Source of the DNA: JBDSTZ01 sp039927975
GTDB taxonomy: Bacteria > Pseudomonadota > Gammaproteobacteria > Burkholderiales > Burkholderiaceae_D
Direction of reading: 5' to 3'
Length of the DNA: 33,050 nt
NCBI GenBank assembly: GCA_039927975.1
Contig: JBDSTZ010000505.1
Coordinates: forward strand, 1 to 33,050
Part shown: positions 7,952 to 15,042 of the stretch, piece by piece
Layout of the letters: every line of letters begins with the position of its first letter
Position numbering within the stretch: position 1 is the stretch's first letter
Program-made: the position numbers and the translations under genes
Notes under the pieces: generated by a model
The model's database searches: none
Told to the model about the DNA's origin: nothing
Seen by the model: the letters and a program-made list of their open reading frames with translations, nothing else

Positions 7952-10030
7952 TCAGTCTTCTTCGACGATCAGCACGCCCCACGGGTCGAGCGTCAGCTGC
8001 TCGCCCGGCTTGACTGCCGCACCCGTCAACAAGGACACGCCCGCTTTTTTCGAATAAGTCAGCTGCCCCGCCTTGGCCGAATAATTGAAGTAGTAGTGAA
8101 TCGTTTTGCCCAGCTGATTGACGCCCGATTTGCTAATCAGGGGGAAGCGCAGGTCTGAATCGGCGCTCACTTTTGCCTTCGCCAGCACATCGCCGACGAT
8201 GGTGCCGAGCATGGGTTCGGACGGCATGAAGCCGACGTAGGTGACGAGTCCTTTGCCGTACACATTTTCGGTCAGCGCCGCGTATTTGCCCCATGCCTCG
8301 TGGTCGTAGCTGGCGAGGACGGTGGCGGTGGTCGGGGTGATCAGCTCCATCCAGTTGTTGGCTTCGCCCGGGGCGGCATTGGCATTGGCATTGAATGGCG
8401 CCGCTTGTCCCTTCAGGCGCACGCCGTGCGGGATCGTGAATTCGTCGTAACTGATGCCGGCCGCGTCGCCGATGATGCCAGGCTGCGCGGAATGGCGGAC
8501 CTTGACGTTCTCGTCCGAGAAACCGCTGCGGAAGGTGTACAGGATATGGCCGCCATTGCGGGCATAGGTGTTGAGCTGCTGGAGCAGCGCGTCCGGCGCC
8601 GCGTACAGCGCGGGCACGATAATGAGCTTGTACTGGTCGAGGCCAGTGCTGCTCGGGTCGATCAAATCGACACCCACATTAACCTTGTACAGCGCATCGT
8701 AGAACGGGCGCAGGATATCGTTGTATTTCAGGCCGTGGGGGAACTGATTGAGCGCCGACAGCGCTTCATTGCTGAACAGGATGGCGACATCATTGTGTTT
8801 TTTCAGGTGCAGCAGGTGCTGGCCGATGCGCTTCCATTCCTCGCCGATCACCTTGGCCTCGCGATAGGGCGCATTGGGCGCCATGTCGTGGCTGAGCAGG
8901 CCTTTCCAGTAGGTTTCCGCTGAATTGTGGATCGAGTGCCAATGCCAGTATTCGACCATGTCGGCGCCCGATGCCAGGTGGCTGTAGGCTTGCAGCCGCA
9001 ATTGGCCGGGATACGGCGTCCAGTCGGGGAATCCCTGGGCCTGGGTTTCCAGCACAAAGTAGTTTTTACCGGCTTTCATGCCGCGCGTGAGATCGCCGCC
9101 GAACGAGATTTCGGTGCCGGTCAGTTTGTCCTGGGTGGGATGGTAGATATCGACACCGGCAACGTCGAGCGCGGCCGCAGCAGCGAAATGGTCGACTTCG
9201 TCCTGGATGCCATAGGAATGGCCTTTCCAGCCCAGATCGAAATTCTGGGTGATGAACTGGTCGGGGCGCTTGTATTCGCGCACGATCTTCGCTTGCCAGG
9301 CCAGGTAGTCGGTCACCAGCTGGCGCTGGAATTTCAGGAACTCGGCGTTCAGGCTGGCGTTGATGCTGCCGTCGGTCGATGGAAAATCTTCCCAGCGGTT
9401 GATCCGGTTGCTCCAGTAATTGAGGCCGAATGCGTCATTGAGTTTGTCGAGGGTGTTGAATTTGTTTTTGCAATACGCGACGAACAGCTTCTGCACGCTT
9501 GGCCCGGACACGTTGTAAGCCTTGGTTTCATTGTCGACCTGGTAGCCGATGATCGCCGGGTGATTCTTGACGTGATCGAGCATTTTGCGGATCACGCGTT
9601 CGGCGGCGGTTTTGAAATGGACATTGGTGATGTCCATGTTCTGGCGCGGCCCGTAATTGGCGCGGCCTTTTGACGTCGTCACCAGGATATCGGGATGCTT
9701 GCGGGCGAGCCAGGTCGGAACTGCATAGGTCGGCGTGCCGATAATGACTTGAATGCCGGCGCCGTGCATCGCATCCAATACCCGGTCGATATGCGAAAAA
9801 TTGAAAACGCCCTCGCTGGTTTCCATCGTGCCCCAGGTCGATTCGCCAATCCGCACCACGTTGAAGCCGGCCGCCTTGAGCATGGCGACGTCGGTGGCCA
9901 GCCTTTCGGCGGGCATGTATTCGTCGTAATAGGCGGCGCCGAACAGGATCTTGTCGGTTGGCTTCGATTCCGCCATCGCGATGTGCGGCATGGCCATGGC
10001 GAGGATAAGGGACAGTAGCAGGCGCTTCAT
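7952..10030 (-). CDS. Secreted beta-galactosidase, glycoside hydrolase family 42
   Basis: A 692-residue enzyme with a Sec signal peptide (KRLLLSLILAMAMPHIAMA, cleavage expected after residue 20). The mature protein starts the GH42 TIM barrel with FGAAYYDEYMP and FNVVRIGESTWGTME. The acid/base glutamate is E168 in QVDNETKAY and the nucleophile is E328 in FVLETQAQG, both in the expected context. A trimerisation/GATase-like domain follows (about 410-620) and a small beta domain ends with LDPWGVLIVEE. GH42 enzymes release galactose from beta-galactosides; a signal peptide points to periplasmic or extracellular polysaccharide such as plant galactan. Base composition is unlike its neighbours: 59 of 120 bases in 9361-9480 are G or C, against 82 of 120 in 6301-6420. 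Recent acquisition is possible. The ribosome-binding site is weak. Confidence 0.93.
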   Translation of the reverse strand: MKRLLLSLILAMAMPHIAMAESKPTDKILFGAAYYDEYMPAERLATDVAMLKAAGFNVVRIGESTWGTMETSEGVFNFSHIDRVLDAMHGAGIQVIIGTPTYAVPTWLARKHPDILVTTSKGRANYGPRQNMDITNVHFKTAAERVIRKMLDHVKNHPAIIGYQVDNETKAYNVSGPSVQKLFVAYCKNKFNTLDKLNDAFGLNYWSNRINRWEDFPSTDGSINASLNAEFLKFQRQLVTDYLAWQAKIVREYKRPDQFITQNFDLGWKGHSYGIQDEVDHFAAAAALDVAGVDIYHPTQDKLTGTEISFGGDLTRGMKAGKNYFVLETQAQGFPDWTPYPGQLRLQAYSHLASGADMVEYWHWHSIHNSAETYWKGLLSHDMAPNAPYREAKVIGEEWKRIGQHLLHLKKHNDVAILFSNEALSALNQFPHGLKYNDILRPFYDALYKVNVGVDLIDPSSTGLDQYKLIIVPALYAAPDALLQQLNTYARNGGHILYTFRSGFSDENVKVRHSAQPGIIGDAAGISYDEFTIPHGVRLKGQAAPFNANANAAPGEANNWMELITPTTATVLASYDHEAWGKYAALTENVYGKGLVTYVGFMPSEPMLGTIVGDVLAKAKVSADSDLRFPLISKSGVNQLGKTIHYYFNYSAKAGQLTYSKKAGVSLLTGAAVKPGEQLTLDPWGVLIVEED

Positions 10031-10633
10031 ATTGGTGTTCTTTGGCTGAGGGATGGACGGAGCGATGGTAAACGCCGGCGGCGGACGGGGCCAATCACCT
10101 TTTTTGGTGAGGCGATATGACTATCGGTATCGACGGGCGCCTTGCTGGAATTGCCGCCGGCGATGGGCAGGTCGATTCGGTTTTTTCCTGGCATCATACC
10201 CTGCAAGTTGTCAGGAGGATCGGCAGCCACATTGGCCGCGCCGGCTTCGGAAAAAATGACCGCGCTGCAAGTTGCGCCGCCAAGATCCGCGTTCTCGTTT
10301 TGCGACCTCGCAATTTAATTTCCCATCGAAATCGCATATCGCCGGCGCAGGCGATCTTCCTCAATAGTTCAGTCCGCCGGCGGCTTGTCGGTGCCGGTGT
10401 CGCGGGGTAGATTGAAGCTCATCGGTAGCGCCTGCCGGCTGCCGTCCTTCGACCATGTTCAAACTGGGCAGTTGTGATACCGTGCAGGTCGCAATGCGCG
10501 GCGGAATGCTCGGGCCTCGCCGGCCCGGCATGCTTGTGCCCTTGCGGTTCGACCCTGCTTGCCCCCGCCCAGAGGGTGATTGCGACAGTCGGACCGGAGC
10601 AGGGGAATTGCACCCTTTTGAGGAGTCATCATC
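10031..10633. promoter_or_regulatory. 603-bp divergent intergenic region between GH42 and SGNH hydrolase genes
   Basis: No convincing gene is present; the short frames here lack ribosome-binding sites and family-like sequence. It holds several inverted repeats: TCACC-TTTTTT-GGTGA (10095-10110), CGATA-TGAC-TATCG (10113-10126), TTGCGA-CC-TCGCAA (10300-10313) next to the most A+T-rich stretch (10310-10330), and CGGGCC-TCGCC-GGCCCG (10511-10527). CTGCAAGTTG occurs twice (about 10201 and 10264). These make it a likely regulatory region for two secreted carbohydrate-active enzymes, but no promoter can be assigned firmly. Confidence 0.45.
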
Positions 10634-12073
10634 ATGAAATTCACCTTTGCGCCCCTGAACGGCCTGGCGCGACGCGTCGCCGGCGGCTTATCCGCCGGTA
10701 GCAACACCGTCGCGCGCTCGCGCCGCGCCTTTCTCGCCGCCGGCGTGCTGGCGTTCGCCAGCGCCGCCATGCCTTTCCATCCAGCCGACGCGGCCGATTT
10801 GCAGAACTGGGAAAGCCAGAACTGGGTCGGCACCTGGGGCACCGGACCCGCCGGGCCACCGCTGCCCGCCGCCCAGCAAACCTTCACCGACCAGACCCTG
10901 CGCCTGATCGTGCACACCAGCATTGGCGGCACCCAGGTCAGGATCCGCGTGTCGAACGAACTCGGCACCACGCCGCTGCGCATCGGTTCGGCGCACGTGG
11001 CGCTGCGCCAGGGCGACGCCAATACGGTGGCCGGCACCGACCGCGCGCTGACCTTCAGCGGCTTTCAGTCGATTACGATTCCGGCCGGCGCGCCGGCGCT
11101 GAGCGACCCGATCGATCTGAACGTGCCCGCCTTGTCGGACCTGGCGATCAGCCTGCACCTGCCGGGCACGGTGGTCGCCACCACGATCCACAGTTCGGCC
11201 TTCCAGACCAACTATGTGTCGACCCCGGGCGACCATACCGGCGACCAGGCGTTGCCGGTGCAGCGGACGATCACTTCCTGGCCCTTCCTGACCGAGGTCG
11301 ACGTGGCGTCGCCGTCGCTTGGCGCGGCCATCGTGGCGTTCGGCGATTCGATCACCGACGGTTCGAACACGATGATCAATGCCAATCACCGCTGGCCCGA
11401 CCTGCTGGCGCTGCGCCTGCAGACCACGCGTGAGCAGCTGAGCCCGTTCACGGCGCAGCAAGGCCGCCAATTCCCGTCGCTGCTCGGCTCGAACTCCAGG
11501 CTGGGAATCGTCAATCGCGGTATCGGCGGCAACCGCCTGCTGCGCGATCCGGGCGAGCAGCCGCTGTTCGGCCGCGCCGGTCTGGCGCGCTTCGACCGTG
11601 ACGTGCTGGCCACCGCCGGGGTCGAGTACATGATCGTGCTGATCGGGATTAACGATATCGGCCATCCGGGCACCGGCACGATCCCGGCGTCCGAGTCCGT
11701 CACGCCGGAAGACCTGATCGCCGGTTACCGCCAGCTGATCGCGCGCGCCCACACCAAGGGCATCGCCATCTTCGGCGGCACGCTCACGCCGTTCGAGGGC
11801 ACGATTTTCCCTGGCTACTACACGCCGGAGAAGGAAGCTGTGCGGCAAGCCGTGAACAACTGGATTCGGTCGAGCGACGAGTTCGACGGCGTGATCGATT
11901 TCGAGCGCGCTGTGCGCGATCCGAGCCACCCGACCCGCATGTTGCCGGCCTATGACAGCGGCGACCATCTGCACCCGAACGACCTGGGCATGCAGGCGAT
12001 GGCTAACGCGATTCCGCTCGACCTGTTCCGCGATCATGGTTTTGCGCGCGTGCGCACGATGATTCGGCGTTGA
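10634..12073 (+). CDS. Exported SGNH/GDSL-family hydrolase with twin-arginine signal
   Basis: A 479-residue esterase-type enzyme. The N-terminus carries SRRAFLAAGVLAFASAA (from about residue 29), a good match to a Tat signal, so export in folded form is likely. An N-terminal beta domain (about 60-225) precedes the SGNH fold. The four blocks are visible: AFGDSITDGSN with nucleophile S239, the RGIGGNRLL glycine and asparagine, LIGINDIGHPG, and DSGDHLHPND with D444 and H447. The family removes acyl groups, often acetyl esters on polysaccharides or lipids. GAGGAG lies about 9 bases before the ATG. It is divergent from the GH42 gene, so the pair could act on the same external polysaccharide (inference). 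A good hairpin plus TTTT (12193-12217) ends the transcript. Confidence 0.9.
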   Translation: MKFTFAPLNGLARRVAGGLSAGSNTVARSRRAFLAAGVLAFASAAMPFHPADAADLQNWESQNWVGTWGTGPAGPPLPAAQQTFTDQTLRLIVHTSIGGTQVRIRVSNELGTTPLRIGSAHVALRQGDANTVAGTDRALTFSGFQSITIPAGAPALSDPIDLNVPALSDLAISLHLPGTVVATTIHSSAFQTNYVSTPGDHTGDQALPVQRTITSWPFLTEVDVASPSLGAAIVAFGDSITDGSNTMINANHRWPDLLALRLQTTREQLSPFTAQQGRQFPSLLGSNSRLGIVNRGIGGNRLLRDPGEQPLFGRAGLARFDRDVLATAGVEYMIVLIGINDIGHPGTGTIPASESVTPEDLIAGYRQLIARAHTKGIAIFGGTLTPFEGTIFPGYYTPEKEAVRQAVNNWIRSSDEFDGVIDFERAVRDPSHPTRMLPAYDSGDHLHPNDLGMQAMANAIPLDLFRDHGFARVRTMIRR

Positions 12074-12192
12074 TGGCGACTTGCGCGGCCTGTCGCCGCG
12101 CCTGGATCGCGCTGTGGCTGAGCTTCAATGCAAGCTTGACTCGCGCTGACCGGTCGACTGTTGCTCGGACCGGTCCTTTGATTTGTCCGCCG

Positions 12193-12217
12193 GCGCCTGC
12201 TTGATGCAGGCGCTTTT
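12193..12217 (+). terminator. Intrinsic terminator after the SGNH hydrolase gene
   Basis: GCGCCTGC (12193-12200), loop TTGAT, GCAGGCGC (12206-12213) and TTTT form a perfect 8-bp stem with a short U-tract on the plus strand, 120 bases after the stop. Its right arm lies inside the first unit of an 18-bp degenerate tandem array. Confidence 0.6.
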
Positions 12218-12346
12218 GCTTGGGCGCCGGAGTTTGCTTGGGCAGCCGGCGATTGCCTGGGCGGCCGGGGCTTGTTTGAGCGTCGGCGCTGCCTTCGGCG
12301 CCAGCGTTTGTTACGGTGCCGGCGATTGCTACAGCGTGACGTGCAG
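12200..12346. repeat. Degenerate 18-19-bp tandem array, about 8 units, anchored in the 3' end of the GT9 gene
   Basis: Reading the plus strand in one register, units start at 12200, 12219, 12237, 12256, 12275, 12293, 12311 and 12329. The consensus is close to CTTGGGCGCCGGCGNTTG. The unit at 12329-12346 is the last 18 bases of the GT9 coding sequence including its stop (read as CTA on this strand); the other units are non-coding. Units differ by several bases each, so this is an old or fast-decaying array. No spacers are present, so it is not CRISPR. Confidence 0.7.
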
Positions 12347-13402
12347 CAAGCTGCGCACCGCCGCCACCACGCGTGCCGGATCGATGCCGGCCAGGCAATC
12401 GTTATGCCCCTGCGGACAGACACTTTTCTGGCAGAAGCGGCAAGGCACGTCGTGGAACAGCACGCGGTTGGGCACTTGCCAAGGCGTGTGCTGCGGATTG
12501 GTCAGCGCGTACAGGTCGACGAGGGGCGTGCCGACGGCGGCGGCCATGTGGGCCGGACCGGTGTTGTTGCACACCATGACGGCGGCGAGCCGGATGGCGG
12601 CCCCCAGCTGGCCAAGGTCGAGCCGGCCGGCCAGGCTGGCGACCGGCACACCGGCGTCGGCGCGGATCTGTTCGACCAGCGCCGTTTCGTGGTCGTCACC
12701 GGTCAGGACGATCGGATAGGGCAAGGTGTCCGATAGTTGCTGGATCGTCTGCACCCACAGGTGGGGCGGATAGCGGCGCGACGGCGCGCTGGCGCCGGGA
12801 TGGAGCAGCAGGAAAGGTTGCCTGGCGTCGACGCCGATTTCGGCGAGCAGGCGTGTGACCTCCAGCAAGTCGCGCTCGGACACGGCGAAGGAGAGCTGGG
12901 TGCAGGCGGTCTCGCAACCGATCCGGGCGACCAGGTCGAGCTGGCGCTTGACCTCGTGGCGGATGATGTCTTTCGGCTCGGGTTCGCCGGCCCAGTGCGA
13001 CAGCAGCTGGTAAGGATTTTCGCGGCAATGGGCGAGGCGCAGGGGAATGCCGGCCTGGTAACACAGCAGCGCGGCCGGCAGGGCGCTCTGGCTGTAGGAG
13101 GTGAAGATGACGGCGCCGTCGAACTCTTCACCGGCCAGCGAGGCGAGAAACAGGGCGTCGGTGCCCGGGCCGTGCACATTGCTGTGTTTCATCCATGGCG
13201 CGGCGTAGCTGATGGCCCGGTCCAGTTCGGGAATGAAGGGCAGGGTGGCGGCGCCCGATGGCGAACTGAGCAAGGTGAGCGAGCAGTCCGGCAGCGATTG
13301 CCGCAGCGCGCGCATGGCCGGCGTGCACATCAGCACGTCGCCGAGGGAATCGAGGCGCACGCACAGCAGCTTGCGCGCCGCGCGCCAGGCGTCGGTGCTC
13401 AT
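12329..13402 (-). CDS. Glycosyltransferase family 9 (heptosyltransferase-like)
   Basis: A 357-residue GT9 enzyme of the ADP-heptose:LPS heptosyltransferase family, acting at the cytoplasmic face of the inner membrane. The N-terminus has LLCVRLDSLGDVLMCTPAMR (the GD of the acceptor-side loop), and the donor-binding half has LLLHPGASAPSRRYPP and CNNTGPAHMAAAVGTP followed by ALTNPQHTPW. Near the C-terminus is a cysteine set, CRFCQKSVCPQGHNDC, which recurs in one GT9 subgroup and may bind metal. I start at 13402 because AGGAGCCACCC precedes that ATG; the longer frame to 13519 reads into repeat DNA. It is the last gene of the minus-strand glycan operon, after a 297-bp gap filled by a 51-bp repeat. 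Acceptor and sugar are not certain, but a GmhB-like phosphatase upstream supports a heptose donor. Confidence 0.88.
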   Translation of the reverse strand: MSTDAWRAARKLLCVRLDSLGDVLMCTPAMRALRQSLPDCSLTLLSSPSGAATLPFIPELDRAISYAAPWMKHSNVHGPGTDALFLASLAGEEFDGAVIFTSYSQSALPAALLCYQAGIPLRLAHCRENPYQLLSHWAGEPEPKDIIRHEVKRQLDLVARIGCETACTQLSFAVSERDLLEVTRLLAEIGVDARQPFLLLHPGASAPSRRYPPHLWVQTIQQLSDTLPYPIVLTGDDHETALVEQIRADAGVPVASLAGRLDLGQLGAAIRLAAVMVCNNTGPAHMAAAVGTPLVDLYALTNPQHTPWQVPNRVLFHDVPCRFCQKSVCPQGHNDCLAGIDPARVVAAVRSLLHVTL

Positions 13403-13459
13403 GGGTGGCTCCTGCCGACAAGGGCGACCGTGAGGAGAGGCAAGACGCGGTCGTCGCGT

Positions 13460-13733
13460 CCCGGCCGGCCACGCAGATGAATGCGCTTCCTGCCGGTCAA
13501 GGCTTGTGCTCGCCGCCAACCGCGACCATGATTGCGCTCGTTCGTGGTCACCTTATGCTCCCGCTGGCGGCCGCGAACGTGCGTGCGCGCGCTGTGGGTC
13601 GCCACTTGCGCTCGCTGTCGGCGACGATCAAGCGGGCGCTCACTAGCGGCCACGACTGGCCCACGCTGTTGGCCGCGATCATGCGGGAGTCGCTGGCGGT
13701 CACGTCCTGCTCCCGCTGTCGGCGGCGATCATG
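13460..13733. repeat. Degenerate tandem array of about 51-bp units overlapping the 3' end of the HAD phosphatase gene
   Basis: A core like CGCTGTCGGCCGCGATCATG recurs at 13460 (weak), 13511, 13562, 13613, 13664 and 13714, i.e. spaced 51, 51, 51, 51 and 50 bases. The parts between cores also align (a GGTCAC-like block then TGCTC). The most conserved copy begins inside the HAD coding sequence and carries its stop codon (13700-13702); the rest fills nearly all of the 297-bp gap to GT9. Translated on the minus strand, the HAD tail IMIAADSGSRT reappears after the stop as RMIAANSVGQS and RLIVADSERK. Confidence 0.72.
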
Positions 13734-14266
13734 ATGGCGGCGGAATACAAGTCGGTGGCGATGCGGGTGGGCACGCGGCGCGCGCCGAGCCGCCATTCGG
13801 TTTCATTGCCGTTGTCGATGAGCAGGGTGCGGCAACCGGCGCGGTTGCCCGCCTCGATGTCGTGCAGGATGTCGCCGACCATCCACGAGGCTTGCAGGTC
13901 GATGTCGTGTTCCTTTGCGGCGCGCAGCAGCATGCCCGGCATCGGCTTGCGGCAGACACAGGCCACCGCGTAGGCGCCGACCAGGCCGTCCGGGTGATGG
14001 GGGCAGTAATAGAAGCCGTCCAACGCGAGACGCTCGCGAAACAGCAGGTCGCCCAGGCGGTCGGCCACCGCCGTCATGGCCTCCTCGCCGCAATAGCCAT
14101 GCGCGATGGCGGGCTGGTTGCTGACGACGAACAGCCGGAAATCGAGCCGCGACAGCAGGCGCAGGGCCGCGCCGGCGCCGCTGCACAGGGTCATGCGGCG
14201 CGGCTCGACATTGTAGGGAATGTCGTCGATCAGCGTGCCGTCCTTGTCGAGAAACACCGCCTTCAT
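13700..14266 (-). CDS. HAD-IIIA phosphatase, D-glycero-D-manno-heptose-1,7-bisphosphate phosphatase (GmhB) type
   Basis: A 188-residue HAD hydrolase. Motif I is FLDKDGTLIDD (about residues 5-15, nucleophile and acid/base aspartates), motif II is VVSNQPAIA, motif III lysine is in CRKPMPG, and motif IV is WMVGDILHDIEAGNRAG. The loop CPHHPDG with the later CVCRKP supplies the C-x-H and C-x-C ligands of the structural zinc found in GmhB. The family's known reaction removes the C7 phosphate during ADP-heptose synthesis in the cytosol. The ATG at 14266 is 3 bases after the SDR stop. The C-terminal residues after about 165 are encoded by the first copy of a tandem repeat, so the tail may be a late extension. 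Histidinol-phosphate phosphatase is the main alternative, but the glycan context argues for heptose. Confidence 0.86.
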   Translation of the reverse strand: MKAVFLDKDGTLIDDIPYNVEPRRMTLCSGAGAALRLLSRLDFRLFVVSNQPAIAHGYCGEEAMTAVADRLGDLLFRERLALDGFYYCPHHPDGLVGAYAVACVCRKPMPGMLLRAAKEHDIDLQASWMVGDILHDIEAGNRAGCRTLLIDNGNETEWRLGARRVPTRIATDLYSAAIMIAADSGSRT

Positions 14267-14269
14267 GGC

Positions 14270-15025
14270 TCAGGGCCAGGAGGGTTCTTGCAGCGGCAGC
14301 ACGGTGATTTCGGCAACCACGCTCTCGGACGGCAGCAGCAGGAGCGACTCGATGGCGCGCGCCACGTTGAGCGGATCTTGCAGAGTGGACTCGTCGATGT
14401 CGGGGAAGCGGTCGAGCAGGAAGGGCGTGCGCATGCCGCCGGCGATGACGGCGGTGACGCGGATGCCGTGCTGGCGCAGCTCGGCGTGCAGCGCGTGCGA
14501 CAGGCCGAGCAGGCCCCACTTGCTGGCGTGATAGGCCGAGGCGTTCGGCCAGGCGCGCTTGGCGGCGGTGGAGGCGACGTTGACGATGTGGCCGCCACCG
14601 CTGCGGCGCATGCGGGCGGCGGCGTATTTGCTCATCAGGAAAGGGCCGTTCAGGTTGGTGTTGATGACCCGCAGCCATTGCTCCTCGCTCAGCTCGTCGA
14701 TGGGCAGGGTGACGTCGGTGCCGGCGTTGTTGATCAGCACGTCGAGTTGGCCGAAGTTGTCGACCGCTTCGTCGATGGCGTCGCGCGCGGCGGCCGGGTT
14801 GCCGACGTCGACCCCGATGGCGTGGGCTTGCGCGCCCTGTTCGCGCAGGGCGGCGGCGGTGGCGGCGGCGCGCGCCGGTTGCAGGTCGGCCACCACGATC
14901 GCGGCGCCGGCCCGGGACAACTGGCCGGCCAGCGCCGCGCCCAGGCCGCTGGCCGCGCCGGTGATGAAGACGACCTTGCCCTCGAGGCGGGCCTGGCTGC
15001 TGATGGGGGATGTGACGGGTGGCAT
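14270..15025 (-). CDS. Short-chain dehydrogenase/reductase
   Basis: A 251-residue classical SDR. The Rossmann motif is VFITGAASGLGAALA (about 19-33), NNAG follows near 98-101, and the catalytic serine, tyrosine and lysine are in NVASTAAKRAW and AYHASKWGLLG (YxxxK). An aspartate after the second strand (VVADLQ) suggests NAD(H) preference. Such enzymes oxidise or reduce hydroxyl or keto groups; within this operon a nucleotide-sugar or glycan-precursor substrate is likely, but the sequence does not say which. GGAG lies 9 bases before the ATG at 15025. It sits 17 bases after the GT4 stop and 3 bases before the HAD gene, so all three are co-transcribed. Confidence 0.9.
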   Translation of the reverse strand: MPPVTSPISSQARLEGKVVFITGAASGLGAALAGQLSRAGAAIVVADLQPARAAATAAALREQGAQAHAIGVDVGNPAAARDAIDEAVDNFGQLDVLINNAGTDVTLPIDELSEEQWLRVINTNLNGPFLMSKYAAARMRRSGGGHIVNVASTAAKRAWPNASAYHASKWGLLGLSHALHAELRQHGIRVTAVIAGGMRTPFLLDRFPDIDESTLQDPLNVARAIESLLLLPSESVVAEITVLPLQEPSWP

Positions 15026-15042
15026 TGAGGTGGCTCCGGAAG

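Noticed and set aside
10455..10637. A 60-codon open frame just before the SGNH hydrolase gene
   Set aside because: It overlaps the strong ribosome-binding site and start of the hydrolase, contains a GC hairpin, and its composition looks non-coding.
12183..12719. A plus-strand open frame starting with a Gly/Ala/Cys-rich repeat
   Set aside because: It is produced by the 18-bp array and then reads opposite the GT9 gene; no ribosome-binding site or motif supports it.
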